From assembly GCF_947250645.1 (NCBI RefSeq), contig NZ_OX366334.1:1240001-1304000 (forward strand): 64,000 nucleotides of DNA, read 5' to 3'. The notes beneath the pieces were generated by a model, which was not told the DNA's origin, searched no databases, and saw only the letters and a program-made list of their open reading frames with translations. The translations under genes and the position numbers were made by a program. The stretch comes from Wolbachia endosymbiont (group B) of Eucosma cana. GTDB lineage: Bacteria > Pseudomonadota > Alphaproteobacteria > Rickettsiales > Anaplasmataceae. Shown here one piece after another: positions 18,901-28,136 of this stretch. Each line of letters starts with the position of its first letter. Position 1 is the stretch's first letter.

Positions 18901-19200
18901 TATTGCACAATTAAGTGCTGTTTGCCCTCCCATTGTTGGTAATATTGCGTCTGGCCTCTCCTTAATTATAATTTTCTCTATGATTTCAGGTAGCACCGGC
19001 TCAATATAAGTTGCATCAGAGAATTCAGAATCTGTCATTATAGTTGCGGGGTTGGAGTTAACTAAAATGACTTTATAACCTTCACTTTTTAATACTTTAC
19101 AGCTTTGCGTTCCAGAATAATCAAACTCGCATGCCTGACCTATAACTATTGGGCCTGCTCCTATTACTAATATAGATTCTATATCTGTGCGTTTTGGCAT
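15973..19200 (-). CDS. carB: carbamoyl-phosphate synthase large subunit
   Basis: 1,075 residues, full length. It makes carbamoyl phosphate for pyrimidine (and arginine) synthesis, using ammonia from CarA. There are two homologous ATP-grasp halves: the first begins [20 protein letters not shown], the second (about residue 565) [18 protein letters not shown]. Each has the ATP-binding [24 protein letters not shown] loop. The C-terminal MGS-like regulatory domain spans about 940-1075. carA is not in the window, as is common in scattered Rickettsiales genomes. A 230-base gap with no gene lies between its stop and the mini-element. Confidence 0.97.
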   Translation of the reverse strand: MPKRTDIESILVIGAGPIVIGQACEFDYSGTQSCKVLKSEGYKVILVNSNPATIMTDSEFSDATYIEPVLPEIIEKIIIKERPDAILPTMGGQTALNCAIKLADDGVLDKYNVELIGVNREAIKKAEDRELFRQSMDKIGLKYPKSIIIKNQEQIKKALDYIGLPAIIRSSFTLGGAGSGIAYNKEEFFNIAESALKISPINEVQIDESIMGWKEYEMEVIRDCKDNCIIVCSIENVDPMGVHTGDSITVAPALTLRDAEYQQMRNASIAVLREIDVSAGGANVQFAVNPKEDGSLVVIEMNPRVSRSSALASKATGYPIAKVVTKLAIGYSLDEIRNDCAPVIPAAFEPAIDYIVTKIPRFEFEKFKGTNCELSTSMKSVGEVMSIGRTFNESLQKAFRSLETDLTGLDEVFPENTDIDHIRSQLAKLLPNRLLIAADAMRHGISIEEINSITGYDLWFLQNIQQIILAEQKIKENGLPGTAYEMLELKKMGFSDARLAKLSNKKVEQIEAIRKRFGTKQVYKRVDTCAAEFESSTAYMYGCYEGDVENKTECEANISDRKKVVILGSGPNRIGQGIEFDYACVHAASAAKEMGYETIMINCNPETVSTDYDTADRLYFAPLIAEDVLEILSKEQENGTLVGVIVQIGGQTPLKLAKVLNERGFKILGTSFDSIDLAEDRMRFKNLALQLNLKQPENSICHSVEEALTNAEKVGFPLVVRPSYVLGGQSMSIRHDTQSFKEYVLNQTKIFEHGSLLLDKFLVNAVEVDVDAVCDGKKVFIAAVMEHIEEAGIHSGDSTCSIPTNTLSDEVIKEIELQTERIALALKVKGLINIQFAVQESDVYILEVNLRASRTVPFISKVINIPVAKLATQVILGKNLNQENKPFNHFAVKAAVFPFTRFAGVDTLLGPEMKSTGEVMGIDLSFEAALAKVHMAAGYKLPTEGAALVSVKDDDKECILPVVRMLKELSFEIYATKGTASYLNNNGIAAKAVNKVREGRPHIVDMLKDGKINLVINTSKGVKSVSDSKDIRRTAILQNIAYSTTASGSKALALAIQYVKNSKLEVKSLQQIQNV

Positions 19201-19316
19201 AATTACAATAATAGTCTCGACTCAAATAATGTTACCAATCTTTCCTGTATATGTGAATTTTTATTAAACCTAACTACCTTTAGGCTTAACGGTATCTTTG
19301 CAGATACTATGGTAAT

Positions 19317-20057
19317 TTACTCGGGAGATTTGCTAAGTGGTAAGATTTGTCCTGATATGCTACAATCTTCAGAAGCAAGTTCTACAAATTTGTCTGTCAG
19401 TTTATCAGGTGGCACCAATTCAGATATATCTTTTCCCGAAAATGCTTGCTTATACATTTCACTATCGATAGGCCCTTCCGAATACACGGCATTTATGCAT
19501 AAGTTCGTATGTTTTGTCTCAGATGCATATATCTTCACCATTGCTTCTAGTGCAGCCTTACTTGCAGCATATGGTACCCAATATGGATAAGAGGAAGGAG
19601 AAAGTGTTATCTCTGAGGTCATGAATATCGCTCTTCCAGCATTAGACTTTTTTAGTATTGGACCCAAATTTTTTAGCAAGTACCAACTGGCAGTAAAATT
19701 TGTATTCATTACGTTCTGTAGATCTTCAAGCTCACAATCATGAACAGAGCTCAACTTACCTAAAATTTCAGTGCATGCAATCAGTATATCAAGTGTTCCA
19801 GATTCTGATAATTTCAGGCTTTCTATCATGTTTGGCAGTACTTTTACGCTCTCAAAATCCAAAAGATCAAGCTGAATTAGTTTCACAGAGCCTTCTTTCA
19901 GCTCTTCAATTTCGTTATACAATGGCTTGAGATTATCAAGAGATCTGGAAATCAGAATTACACATGCACCTTCTTTTACAAATCTTTTTGCAACAGAAGA
20001 GCCTATTCCACCTGAAGCTCCGGTAATTAAAGCTATTTTACCTTCTAAGTCACCCAT
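19317..20057 (-). CDS. SDR-family NAD(P)-dependent oxidoreductase
   Basis: A Rossmann-fold short-chain dehydrogenase of 246 residues, starting at the ATG at 20057. That start has AAGGAG 6 bases upstream; an in-frame ATG at 20081 overlaps the previous gene and lacks such a site. The nucleotide loop is ITGASGGIGSSVAKRF and the catalytic pair is in YWVPYAASKAALE (Tyr, Lys). The substrate is unknown; the family includes FabG-like reductases. It directly follows the YihY gene, with only about 10 bases between them, so the two are probably one transcript. Confidence 0.85.
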   Translation of the reverse strand: MGDLEGKIALITGASGGIGSSVAKRFVKEGACVILISRSLDNLKPLYNEIEELKEGSVKLIQLDLLDFESVKVLPNMIESLKLSESGTLDILIACTEILGKLSSVHDCELEDLQNVMNTNFTASWYLLKNLGPILKKSNAGRAIFMTSEITLSPSSYPYWVPYAASKAALEAMVKIYASETKHTNLCINAVYSEGPIDSEMYKQAFSGKDISELVPPDKLTDKFVELASEDCSISGQILPLSKSPE

Positions 20058-20067
20058 TTCTTTCTCC

Positions 20068-20883
20068 TTAGCAAGATCCATTGAAATATTTTAGCTGAAA
20101 ATTAAATTTTGCTCCATATATAAAAATCAAACTTAGCACATAAAAAAATAGTAACGATACTATCACACCACCTAAACTTCCATATATCAAATTCAGTTGG
20201 TCAAAGGAAGCTTTTAAGTATTGCTTGAAAGCTGAAGCAGAGATCGTCCAAAGAATAACAGCTACACAAGATCCGGGAAATACGTCTGATAAGTTTTGTT
20301 TTATGTTTGGCAATGTAAAATATAGCCAAGATACTATAGTAAAAAGCACAAACTCAATAAGTAAATATCTAGTATAACTTAGCCCTTGGTAAGAAAAATC
20401 AATTAACATTGGCACTAATGTAAAAAATACTATAGTCAGAGTTGTAACAAGCGTAATTGCTAAAAATTGTAATATACTGAGCACCCTTCTCCATATATAA
20501 GGCGATGAAACCGGAACTTTATAGGCCTTATTGAGTATTGTTCTAAATCCTTCAATTGTCGATGAGGCAGTCCAAACAGCACCTACAATTGCCAAGGTTA
20601 ATAAGCTTTGCGGCGGTCCTGATATTATCTCCCTAATACGTGGCATCAAAGATGATAAAATATCCTGTGGCATGTTATCAATAATAAATGTCCAGCCGAC
20701 ATTGTATTGATCTAAGAAATTTGCGAATGTTGACGCCACAGCCATTAAAACAATAAGAAAAGGAAATATTGATAACAGAATTAAAAATGATAGATATCCT
20801 GCGTGCTCCACTCCATCATTATAAATTGTGTCAATTAAAGCACGATAAAGGCAATAAACGATACTATAAAATTTCTGTAGCAC
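20068..20883 (-). CDS. YihY/virulence factor BrkB family membrane protein
   Basis: 271 residues with about six membrane segments. The family signature region is present: HAGYLSFLILLSIFPFLIVL near residue 28, TASSTIEGFRTILNKAY near 107, and YGSLGGVIVSLLFFYVLSLI near the end. Formerly misnamed ribonuclease BN; the true role is uncertain, probably envelope transport. It lies upstream of the SDR gene with near-overlap. Confidence 0.85.
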   Translation of the reverse strand: MLQKFYSIVYCLYRALIDTIYNDGVEHAGYLSFLILLSIFPFLIVLMAVASTFANFLDQYNVGWTFIIDNMPQDILSSLMPRIREIISGPPQSLLTLAIVGAVWTASSTIEGFRTILNKAYKVPVSSPYIWRRVLSILQFLAITLVTTLTIVFFTLVPMLIDFSYQGLSYTRYLLIEFVLFTIVSWLYFTLPNIKQNLSDVFPGSCVAVILWTISASAFKQYLKASFDQLNLIYGSLGGVIVSLLFFYVLSLIFIYGAKFNFQLKYFNGSC

Positions 20884-21011
20884 TTGTAATATAAATAAAC
20901 TAAGAAAAGTATTCTAAATGAAATAAAGCATACTTTTAAGCAAAAAATCCTCACCGTTTACTTAAATTTAATCAAAATGATAGATAATCCAGCATTAAAT
21001 ACGGAGGCATA

Positions 21012-21365
21012 ATGAAAAATTTTCTTCTACTTGTAGCTTTAATTCTTTCCTTTGCATTTGATAATGCTTTTGCTGCTGCTGTTACTGATGATGCAACAAC
21101 CAATACAATATGCAGAATAGTAGGCTATACTCACGGTATAGGCGGGCCTATGATTACAATAGTGATAATAGGTGCAGCTTTGCTTGCAATATTTGGCAGA
21201 ATGCCATGGCCAGCGCTTTTTGCACTTGGTGCATTTACTGCTGTGTTTTTTGGTGCACCTGTAGTTGTTTCAAAAATAGTACCAGGTGGTGTGATTTGTA
21301 AAGATGGTGCAACTGCTTGCCCTGATGGTAAAAGATGGGATGCAACAAAAAATACATGCGTATAA
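21012..21365 (+). CDS. TrbC/VirB2-family pilin-like protein
   Basis: 117 residues. The signal peptide (1-22) ends NAFA. Two hydrophobic helices follow at about 48-65 and 70-92, separated by GRMPWP, the layout of type IV secretion major pilin VirB2. A C-terminal tail has three cysteines (CKDGATACPDGKRWDATKNT). GGAGG lies 6 bases before the ATG. It is an orphan: no virB3/virB4 genes are near. Rickettsiales keep several scattered virB2 paralogues, which agrees with this call. The Cys-rich tail is unusual for the family. Confidence 0.75.
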   Translation: MKNFLLLVALILSFAFDNAFAAAVTDDATTNTICRIVGYTHGIGGPMITIVIIGAALLAIFGRMPWPALFALGAFTAVFFGAPVVVSKIVPGGVICKDGATACPDGKRWDATKNTCV

Positions 21366-21394
21366 TAAGCATTAAAGCTTCAAAACATTAGCAA

Positions 21395-21419
21395 ATGGTG
21401 CTTCTTAAAGAAGCACCAT
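21395..21419. terminator. perfect 12-bp hairpin after the VirB2-like gene
   Basis: ATGGTGCTTCTT and its exact complement around a single base, 30 bases past the stop. No T-run follows, so it may stabilise the 3' end of a highly expressed pilin mRNA rather than act as a classical terminator. Confidence 0.45.
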
Positions 21420-21490
21420 GACTGTACGAACTTGTGATTTAAGAGCAATTTTTGCCAGTTCATCCAAGTACTGGTTTACTTTATGATGTT

Positions 21491-21519
21491 GTCATCCCAG
21501 TGTCACGCACTGGAATGAC
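21491..21519. repeat. palindromic repeat GTCATcCCAGTG/CACTGGaATGAC
   Basis: Member of the dispersed CCAGTG/CACTGG family with outer GTCAT/ATGAC arms. A partial GACTGTACGAAC unit lies 70 bases upstream (21420). Otherwise 21420-21625 holds no gene that I can see. Confidence 0.55.
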
Positions 21520-21625
21520 GAAGCTACTTTAATGACAAGAAAGAAAGCACTGGTCTCACATACATCTAAACGGATACATAAACTTTCATTCACAATTAGT
21601 TCTCAAATAGTCTAATTTTCTTTAG

Positions 21626-23020
21626 CTATGAAATACAGCAACTTGTGTTTTTACCAACTGATGTACGCTTTTTTGTAGAACACTGTTCAGATTGTAATAC
21701 AGACGGTTGGTCAAGTATTGGTTTGGGCTTATCATTAAAAGAAGATCGTGCTGAAGAAGCGCCAAGGCCACTATCTTTATTCGAAGCATCATCCCCACCT
21801 TTATCTTCACCATAGTAGTCGGGTCTAAGAAACTTTCTTGAGTTTCCAGCACGTATAACTGAATTCTTAGCTGAACCACCAAAACCACTATCTAAAGTTG
21901 GCCCATCCGTCCCTACTTTTTCTTCAAGAGTTTGTGGTTTCATAGCTGGCACACGCGCAGGATCAATGGACAGTTTATAATCCTCATTGATTACAGAGCT
22001 CTCTATGATCTTATCCATCACACAATAAGCAATGTCTGGGTTAGCAAAATCTATTCCATACACTCCTTTACTGCCCAATAGCGATTTCTGTGAAGTATGA
22101 CCTTCAAAGCTATTTAATATATTCATATCAAACATATTATTAACGCGCTTCACTTCTTCTCTTGTTAAATATCCCTCCTCATTATTATAACTTACAATAG
22201 GAATTAAAATTGAATCTTCGTCACTGTTCAAGTAAGAGTCACGCACAATACGATCAACTGGTATGTCTGCTTTACGAAGCAAATTAACCGCTGCAAATTT
22301 CAGCATGTCAGTAACTCCAACCTCGCCTTTTGGAGCATCAAAACAACGACACATCAAGGATGCTCTATGTTTTACTATGTCTTTGACGAACTTAAGATCA
22401 TCAAAAACGCCTTTCTTTAAATATACATAAGTCTTCTCCTCTTTTGGAAAATACTGCTGTTCTAAAAAATCCTTAAAATTTTTAGGAGCATTTTCATAAC
22501 TTTCCATCGTTGATGAGAATAAACTAACAAAAGAGTCTTTTAATTCTTGATCATTAAAGCATATACAGTATAAATAAGATTCTCTGTCAAAGTTCTTATC
22601 GGATACATTGCCTTCCACATCTTTATCAGGATGACTGTCTACAATAGTCTCTATTGTGAATCGTATAAGTTCATTAGCTAGCAAATATTTTAGATTACAA
22701 ACTACCTTTTCTTTCATTGGCACTGAAAACCTATTTCTGCTACTATCTGTAATCCATTTTCCTTGATTAAAGTTAAAAGGAAAAGAGCCTGTGTAAAAAA
22801 GATCATTGGCACCTTGTTCATCTCCACAAAACTTTTCTACTATACTCTCTCTCATCTCGCGCAAGTACTTTCTGCGCTGATCAATATTCATATTTTCATC
22901 AAATGAAAGAACAACATGATCTTTTTCTATAGTGAGATTAGTAATAGCAGTATTATCAGAAAGAAGAACACTATTAAATGCTTTTACTAATTCTTGATTT
23001 ATTTTACTTTTATTAGGCAT
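21626..23020 (-). CDS. hypothetical lineage-specific protein (464 aa)
   Basis: GAGAGGTGG lies before the ATG at 23020. It is a soluble, charged protein with no signal peptide or membrane span. The C-terminal 110 residues are low-complexity and Ser/Gly/Asp-rich (DSGFGG, YYGEDKGGDDASNKDSGLGA), a pattern often seen in Anaplasmataceae secreted proteins. I recognise no domain. It is 29 bases downstream of a 57-residue gene, probably in the same transcript. It could be a type IV effector; that is inference from composition and context only. Confidence 0.6.
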   Translation of the reverse strand: MPNKSKINQELVKAFNSVLLSDNTAITNLTIEKDHVVLSFDENMNIDQRRKYLREMRESIVEKFCGDEQGANDLFYTGSFPFNFNQGKWITDSSRNRFSVPMKEKVVCNLKYLLANELIRFTIETIVDSHPDKDVEGNVSDKNFDRESYLYCICFNDQELKDSFVSLFSSTMESYENAPKNFKDFLEQQYFPKEEKTYVYLKKGVFDDLKFVKDIVKHRASLMCRCFDAPKGEVGVTDMLKFAAVNLLRKADIPVDRIVRDSYLNSDEDSILIPIVSYNNEEGYLTREEVKRVNNMFDMNILNSFEGHTSQKSLLGSKGVYGIDFANPDIAYCVMDKIIESSVINEDYKLSIDPARVPAMKPQTLEEKVGTDGPTLDSGFGGSAKNSVIRAGNSRKFLRPDYYGEDKGGDDASNKDSGLGASSARSSFNDKPKPILDQPSVLQSEQCSTKKRTSVGKNTSCCIS

Positions 23021-23049
23021 AACGCCACCTCTCTAATTAATCAACATAA

Positions 23050-23223
23050 TTACTTACCACTCCTACTGCTGCCCTGACCACTAGATTGATTTTTCTTTCT
23101 TTCCTCTTCACGTCTAATCATGTCTCTAAAATCATCTATTTTCTTTGGATCTATTTTACTCAGATCAACCTTTACTCTCCCTGAATCAGGTACTTTTTTA
23201 TTTGGATCATTATTACCATGCAT
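23050..23223 (-). CDS. small hypothetical protein (57 aa)
   Basis: It starts MHGNNDPNKKVPDSGR and ends SSGQGSSRSGK; very polar, with a KVDLSKIDPKKIDDFRDMIR helix. GAGG lies 5 bases before the ATG at 23223, and it sits just ahead of the 464-residue gene on the same strand. Good ribosome site, length and spacing support a real gene. Function unknown; it might be a chaperone-like partner of the next gene. Confidence 0.5.
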   Translation of the reverse strand: MHGNNDPNKKVPDSGRVKVDLSKIDPKKIDDFRDMIRREEERKKNQSSGQGSSRSGK

Positions 23224-23324
23224 ATCAACCTCTAAATTAAATTATTATGTAATCAGTATATTAAGAATCAATTATCAGCACAAGCAGTTTTTTAACATAA
23301 ATTTTGTTCACCATTTTTATACTC

Positions 23325-23416
23325 CTGGATCCCAGTGTCAAGTATACAACTATACGAACATTGTGACAATTTCCGTAGCAAATGGTGTCATGAAAGTAGC
23401 TGACACTGGGATCCAG
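23325..23416. repeat. 92-bp repeat with 16-bp perfect inverted ends
   Basis: CTGGATCCCAGTGTCA (23325-23340) and its complement (23401-23416) enclose a TATACGAACATTGTG-type core shared with 11-78. It ends 18 bases before the GIY-YIG gene. Confidence 0.65.
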
Positions 23417-23434
23417 TAAACTTATTTACTATAT

Positions 23435-23728
23435 ATGAAAAATTATTATATTTATATACTTGCAAGTGAACGCAATGGAACCCTATATACAGGTATAACA
23501 TCAAATTTGACTAAACGAATTTGGGAACACAAAAGCAAAGCCATCTCTGGTTTCACGTCAAAGTACAATGTTTGTAAACTAGTCTATTTTGAAGAATTTC
23601 AAGACATAAATTTAGCAATTAGTAGAGAAAAACTCCTGAAAAGTTGGCAGAGAAAATGGAAAATAAACTTAATTGAAAAAACAAATCAAGAATGGAAAGA
23701 TTTATATGATGAAATTGTATCTGGATGA
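23435..23728 (+). CDS. GIY-YIG nuclease family protein
   Basis: 97 residues, a stand-alone GIY-YIG domain of the UPF0213/YhbQ type. YIYILA at 5-10 and LYTGITSNL at 17-25 form the GIY...YIG core. Arg28 lies in KRIWEHK, and FEEFQDINLAISREKLLKSW carries the conserved Glu helix. No DNA-binding domain is attached. The gene fits almost exactly between two copies of the dispersed palindromic repeat, and its stop codon is inside the downstream copy. That suggests gene and repeat are a unit. Cellular role of the family is not settled. Confidence 0.85.
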   Translation: MKNYYIYILASERNGTLYTGITSNLTKRIWEHKSKAISGFTSKYNVCKLVYFEEFQDINLAISREKLLKSWQRKWKINLIEKTNQEWKDLYDEIVSG

Positions 23729-23837
23729 CAGTGTCTGAGTACACAACTTTACGAACATTGCAATATGGCACATAATAAACGATCAGTGCTTAATCATCCA
23801 AGACGATGTCATTCCAGCACTTGATGCTGGAATCCAG
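23719..23837. repeat. dispersed repeat copy overlapping the end of the GIY-YIG gene
   Basis: It starts at CTGGATGACAGTGTC, contains TTTACGAACATTG and ends CATTCCAGCACTTGATGCTGGAATCCAG, which is split here by a CCAGCA/TGCTGG hairpin. It is a longer variant of the unit at 11-78. Confidence 0.55.
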
Positions 23838-23876
23838 ATAAAAACCAGTCTGGAATGACAAAAAGAGAGAGAACCT

Positions 23877-25028
23877 TTACACACCTCTCTCTTTGACTGA
23901 AGAAGCATGGTTTTCAACTCTCACATCATCAGTTAATCCTTCTGGCAATTCCACAGAAGCATTAGACTTTTGCTTACTACCATTAGAAGATCCTTTTCTT
24001 TTAAATCTCATCCCATGAGCATCATTCGATGTGTATCTTCTAACTCTCCTGTATTGCTTTTGCTGTGGAGCAGGTGGACAGACAGCTAATTTTGGTTTTT
24101 CAGTTTTCTCTTCTTTTGCTTCTTTCTTTTCTTTATTCATTTTCTCCAGTTTTTGTACTTCACTATCTTTGTCACTTATAACAGGTTTAGGTAGAGTGTC
24201 TACTAATTTTTCTATAGGCTTTGGTAAAATAGCACGTTCTTGCTTATTCAGAGTGATTGGCATTGGAACTTGAGATGAAAAATTAAAGAGGTGAACTGGC
24301 GCAACTTCATTCACTTTTGTTTCTATTTCTTGACGAACTTCTTTTAATTCTGTTTTTTCTGCTTTTTTATCTCTTTTTTCTTCAGTGACATCTTGCTCTA
24401 CTACTGCTGCTAAATCAACTGCAAAAATTTCTGCAAACATTGCAATGACTGAACCCACTAGAAAAGTTTGCAGCTTCAATTTTAAATTTTGCAACGCTTG
24501 CAAACGTTCGAGTATTGCTATTTCCTCTTCCGGAGATAACCCACCACTGAGTAATTTCTCCTGCAATTCTTTTATCTCTTTGTCTAGCCTTTTATCCCAA
24601 CTTAAATCTTTTTTGAAGATCTTTTTAACTAATTCCTTAAGCTTATCACGCAAAAACTTAATTATCGAAAGAAGCAGATTTTTCTCTTTCTTCTCCTTGA
24701 GCATTTTGTAGACTTTCGGATCTACATTTACTTCAAAAAGATTAAAGAGGGATTCAAAGAAATTTGCGAATACCCCTTGATTATCACCAGCAAAATAATC
24801 CTCATCGTCTTTTATCTGTAGCTCTACTTGAGATAATGTTTCATCAATGCAACTCGCAGCCTGACGCTCAAGCTCTATTCTCTTGAGCTCAGCTTTCCTA
24901 GCAAGCTCCTCCATGAATCCTTTTAATTCATTAAGCTTCTGCTCTGCAGAGAGATCTTGCTCCCTAATTCGACTAATGAAGATTGAGCTACCGTCCTCTT
25001 CGTTGTTATTGATTAAAAAATTTTCCAT
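23877..25028 (-). CDS. hypothetical coiled-coil protein, lineage-specific (383 aa)
   Basis: The start is taken at the ATG at 25028, which has GGAG eight bases upstream; an in-frame ATG at 25088 adds 20 residues. It is highly charged, with long coiled-coil helices at about 20-60 and 105-190 (counted from the chosen start). One hydrophobic patch follows (KLQTFLVGSVIAMFAEIFAV, about 212-231) that could be a membrane segment. Then come Lys/Glu-rich repeats and a basic, Ser-rich tail. I recognise no family. Composition resembles secreted or surface proteins of Rickettsiales, but no export signal is evident. Confidence 0.6.
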   Translation of the reverse strand: MENFLINNNEEDGSSIFISRIREQDLSAEQKLNELKGFMEELARKAELKRIELERQAASCIDETLSQVELQIKDDEDYFAGDNQGVFANFFESLFNLFEVNVDPKVYKMLKEKKEKNLLLSIIKFLRDKLKELVKKIFKKDLSWDKRLDKEIKELQEKLLSGGLSPEEEIAILERLQALQNLKLKLQTFLVGSVIAMFAEIFAVDLAAVVEQDVTEEKRDKKAEKTELKEVRQEIETKVNEVAPVHLFNFSSQVPMPITLNKQERAILPKPIEKLVDTLPKPVISDKDSEVQKLEKMNKEKKEAKEEKTEKPKLAVCPPAPQQKQYRRVRRYTSNDAHGMRFKRKGSSNGSKQKSNASVELPEGLTDDVRVENHASSVKERGV

Positions 25029-25158
25029 TGGTTTTTCTCCATTAATTGAATTACTGTTTCTATAATTGTTTAGAAAGCTTTTTACCATTTTATCTTAAGT
25101 CTATAAAACACAATAACTCAATCTTACAATATGAAGTATTTAATAAGTATTAATCTTA

Positions 25159-25187
25159 AAAAATATCAATAATTTATTGATATTTTT
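25159..25187 (-). terminator. AT-rich 14-bp hairpin, probable ruvB terminator
   Basis: AAAAATATCAATAA and its complement around one central base, between ruvB (ends 25357) and the next gene on the same strand. Read in the direction of ruvB the stem ends in a T-run. It could also be an operator for the downstream gene. The rest of 25089-25356 shows nothing else. Confidence 0.35.
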
Positions 25188-25356
25188 ACATTTATACTAC
25201 ATACAGCCTATCATATATTACATAATCTTTCAAGAACATATTCACTATAATAGAAGACTTTCTTATTTGCCTCTAAAACACTCGCAAAGCATATAACTAA
25301 GAGAATATTATAGTGTTAGTGTAATATTATACAATGTACTAAAATATGTTATAATG

Positions 25357-26346
25357 CTAGCATACCACTGAATTGATGCTGAGATATTCCTTTGCTTGAT
25401 CAGTTAAAACACGTCCTCTTGGTGTGCGTTTTACGAAACTGACCTTGATTAAATAAGGTTCTACTGTTTCTTCAATATTGCCAACATCTTCAGATAGTGC
25501 AATAGATATGGTGTCAATTCCAATAGGTCCTGAGGTGTTAAACAAAAATCTCAGATAATCCATATCTAATTTATTTAGTCCCATTTTATCTATACCCAAT
25601 TTTGATAGTGCAGAACTGGCAATTTTACAGGTAATTTTTTTATCATCTTTTACTTCAACAAAATCTCTTATTCTTCTGAGTAATCTCAAAGCAATTCTTG
25701 GAGTACCACGGGCTCGGCAGGCAATTTCCTGCACAGCATCCTTTTCGATTTCAGCACAAAGAACTCTTGCACCTCTTTTGATAATATCAATCAGTTCCTC
25801 AAAAGAATAAAACTCAAGATGCAGGGGAATACCAAAACGATCCCTCAGCGGTGCAGAAAGCAGTCCAAGCCGTGTTGTTGCCCCAATCAGTGTAAATGGT
25901 GGTAAATCTATTCTTAAAGTTCTGGTAGATGGGCCCTCACCTACTAGTATATCTAGGCAAAAATCTTCCATAGCAGTATATAAAACTTCCTCAATGCTAC
26001 GATTTAATCTATGGATCTCATCGATAAATAGAACATCTTTTGCATTTAAAGTAGTGAGCACTGCAGCTAAGTCCCCAGCTTTACTAAGCAATGGACCAGA
26101 AGTTGCACGAAAGCTAACCCTTAACTCCTTAGAGACAATTTGTGCTAAAGTTGTTTTACCAAGCCCTGGAGGACCATAGAGTAATACGTGATCCAAAGCT
26201 TCAGCTCTCGTCTGTGCAGCATTTATAAACACTTTTAAATTTTGTATTAAATCTTTTTGCCCGACAAAATCATCAAGTTGCTCAGGCCTGATATTTAAAT
26301 TACGTACATCTTCAGAGTATTCCTTACTACATGATATTGACTTCAT
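25357..26346 (-). CDS. ruvB: Holliday junction branch migration helicase RuvB
   Basis: 329 residues. Walker A GPPGLGKT lies at 58-65 and Walker B is [11 protein letters not shown]. Sensor block [20 protein letters not shown] is followed by the C-terminal winged helix ending [12 protein letters not shown]. It forms the hexameric motor that drives junctions together with RuvA. Its ATG overlaps the ruvA stop by 4 bases, indicating translational coupling. Confidence 0.97.
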   Translation of the reverse strand: MKSISCSKEYSEDVRNLNIRPEQLDDFVGQKDLIQNLKVFINAAQTRAEALDHVLLYGPPGLGKTTLAQIVSKELRVSFRATSGPLLSKAGDLAAVLTTLNAKDVLFIDEIHRLNRSIEEVLYTAMEDFCLDILVGEGPSTRTLRIDLPPFTLIGATTRLGLLSAPLRDRFGIPLHLEFYSFEELIDIIKRGARVLCAEIEKDAVQEIACRARGTPRIALRLLRRIRDFVEVKDDKKITCKIASSALSKLGIDKMGLNKLDMDYLRFLFNTSGPIGIDTISIALSEDVGNIEETVEPYLIKVSFVKRTPRGRVLTDQAKEYLSINSVVC

Positions 26347-26915
26347 ATTGTTTTAAGCGCCATACGAATAATATCTTTAGTGTCCAAGTTTGGTGATTCA
26401 TCTTCTATTTTTTTTATTGTATCATAAGCTTTTGTTCTTTCATATCCAAGATTGATCAAGGCTGAAAGAGCATCTTCACTAATTGAGTGAAAATGATTGT
26501 TATTTATCTCTAATTTACTTACTTTGCCATTCAGCTCAGTAATAATTCGATTTATGAGTTTTAGGCCAAGTCCACTCACCTTAAGTGCTAGTTTATCCTC
26601 ATTTATAATTGCCAAAAATAGTTGCTCTGGAGTTAATTTGCTCAAAATTGACATTGCGGTTCTATAGCTGACACCGCTCACTTTAACTAATAAACGCAGA
26701 CACTGCTGTTCTTCTTTACTTATAAAGCCATATAGCTGAGCAACGTTTTCTCTGCTATTTGCATAAGTGTCGATAAGTAATTTTACTCTACTTCCGATTG
26801 AACAAGCACTTAAAATTTTGGCTGAAAGATACACTATATAGCCAACATCATTCACATTCAGGATTATGTGATCGCTGCACACTTCATCAACTATTCCGCT
26901 TAGATTTCCTATCAT
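26343..26915 (-). CDS. ruvA: Holliday junction DNA helicase subunit RuvA
   Basis: 190 residues. It has an OB-fold start ([20 protein letters not shown]), helix-hairpin-helix motifs around residues 70-130 ([34 protein letters not shown]), and a C-terminal domain III ([19 protein letters not shown]) that binds RuvB. First gene of the ruvAB pair. The upstream gap (26916-27117) holds a small cut-off reading frame in the opposite direction. Confidence 0.96.
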   Translation of the reverse strand: MIGNLSGIVDEVCSDHIILNVNDVGYIVYLSAKILSACSIGSRVKLLIDTYANSRENVAQLYGFISKEEQQCLRLLVKVSGVSYRTAMSILSKLTPEQLFLAIINEDKLALKVSGLGLKLINRIITELNGKVSKLEINNNHFHSISEDALSALINLGYERTKAYDTIKKIEDESPNLDTKDIIRMALKTI

Positions 26916-26984
26916 TTTTAGTACTGTATAAAGTTCAGTTTAAATGCTCCTGAATCTTAGGTCAAGCAAACGAACATTATAGCA

Positions 26985-27117
26985 GTGGTTTCAGTTTCAA
27001 TCATTGCAGACAAGTTTGCAGGAAATCTATTTGAATATGTTATTCCAGATCATTATGTAATTGAACCACAAGTTACTCCGATAGAAGTAGAATTGCAGTC
27101 TCCTAACTTAGCTAATA
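26985..27117 (+). pseudogene. 5' or internal gene fragment cut by IS630 copy 2
   Basis: An open frame from about the GTG at 26985 runs into the IS (IIADKFAGNLFEYVIPDHYV, then TPIEVELQSPNLAN). It reads as protein but I do not recognise it, and no continuation is found right of the IS at 28218. It may be the start of a gene divergent from ruvA. Confidence 0.35.
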
Positions 27118-27124
27118 CCAATTC

Positions 27125-27673
27125 TCATTGTTGTGGAGTCAAATAGGAAACAGAGCAGAGTTGTTTAATTGTAGAAGTAGCAAGAGAGGTAAGAAATTTG
27201 CATAAAGTGCTCTCAAGCAAAGCAATAGTACTGTATATTTTATTGCGCAAAATGTTCTGTTTTATATATAACCAAAGCCTCTCAACAGGATTAAGTTCAG
27301 GTGAATATGGAGGTAGGTATATAATCTCAATGTTTTTAGGTACCTTTAAATTTTTTGACTTATGCCAACTAGCACAGTCCATAACAAGAACAGCTTCTCT
27401 TGTCCCTAGATATTGCAACATTTGCTCAAGAAATATATTCATGCAATCAGTGTTAACATTTGGTGCAAATAAGCTAAAACTCTCTCCATTTTTAGGATTA
27501 ACTGCACTGTAGAGATAAAAATTATGCCTACCTAACTTTATTTTAACCCGAGTTCTAGTACCTTTTTTAAACCATCCATGCCCAACTTTCGAATGTGTGC
27601 CAAACCTTGATTCATCAAAGAAAAATAGCTCTTTTTCAGGATACTTTCCAATAACTTCATTGAGATTTTTTTT
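27125..27673 (-). CDS. IS630 transposase orfB (catalytic frame), copy 2
   Basis: Identical to the catalytic frame of copy 1, with DDE motifs intact. It is entered only by a shift at the A9 run; the start given is that run, not a start codon. Confidence 0.8.
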   Translation of the reverse strand, partial: KKNLNEVIGKYPEKELFFFDESRFGTHSKVGHGWFKKGTRTRVKIKLGRHNFYLYSAVNPKNGESFSLFAPNVNTDCMNIFLEQMLQYLGTREAVLVMDCASWHKSKNLKVPKNIEIIYLPPYSPELNPVERLWLYIKQNILRNKIYSTIALLESTLCKFLTSLATSTIKQLCSVSYLTPQQ

Positions 27674-28136
27674 TGAATTCCTCTTGTTTACTTTTATCTT
27701 GTACGTTGTGTACTGGTCTTGGTGTAATATATGAAAATTTCATCTTTTGCATATGGCGGTGTACTGTAGATTTGCTAATATTTAAGTCGAACTTTTCCTG
27801 TATTCTTATTCTCATTTCTTTAATGGTAATATTAGGGTTTTCTTCTATCCATGCTTCAATTTGCTGTAGTTGAGCCTGATTTAATTTAGTTTTTCTTCGG
27901 CGTGATCGAGGAGCAAACAGTTTTTCTTCTCTGCCAAATTTCAAGAGTTTTATCCACGAAGTTAGTGCCTTTCTTGAAATGCAATATATTTTTGCTACAG
28001 ACGTTATACTGTACTTTTTTGCTGCAATTACAGCGTTTAGTTTTTTTGAAACATATGCATTATTCCTTACTTTCTTCAGCATCTCTTTTGCTGATTTTAC
28101 TACTTCTTCATCCAATAATTTTGATCTGAGTGCCAT
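27657..28136 (-). CDS. IS630 transposase orfA, copy 2
   Basis: Protein identical to the 864-1343 product. It ends at the T9 (A9 on the coding strand) at 27666-27674. Confidence 0.85.
   Translation of the reverse strand: MALRSKLLDEEVVKSAKEMLKKVRNNAYVSKKLNAVIAAKKYSITSVAKIYCISRKALTSWIKLLKFGREEKLFAPRSRRRKTKLNQAQLQQIEAWIEENPNITIKEMRIRIQEKFDLNISKSTVHRHMQKMKFSYITPRPVHNVQDKSKQEEFKKKSQ

Noticed and set aside
23120..23419. 99-codon + strand frame
   Set aside because: Overlaps the better supported 57-residue gene on the other strand and then runs through repeat DNA.
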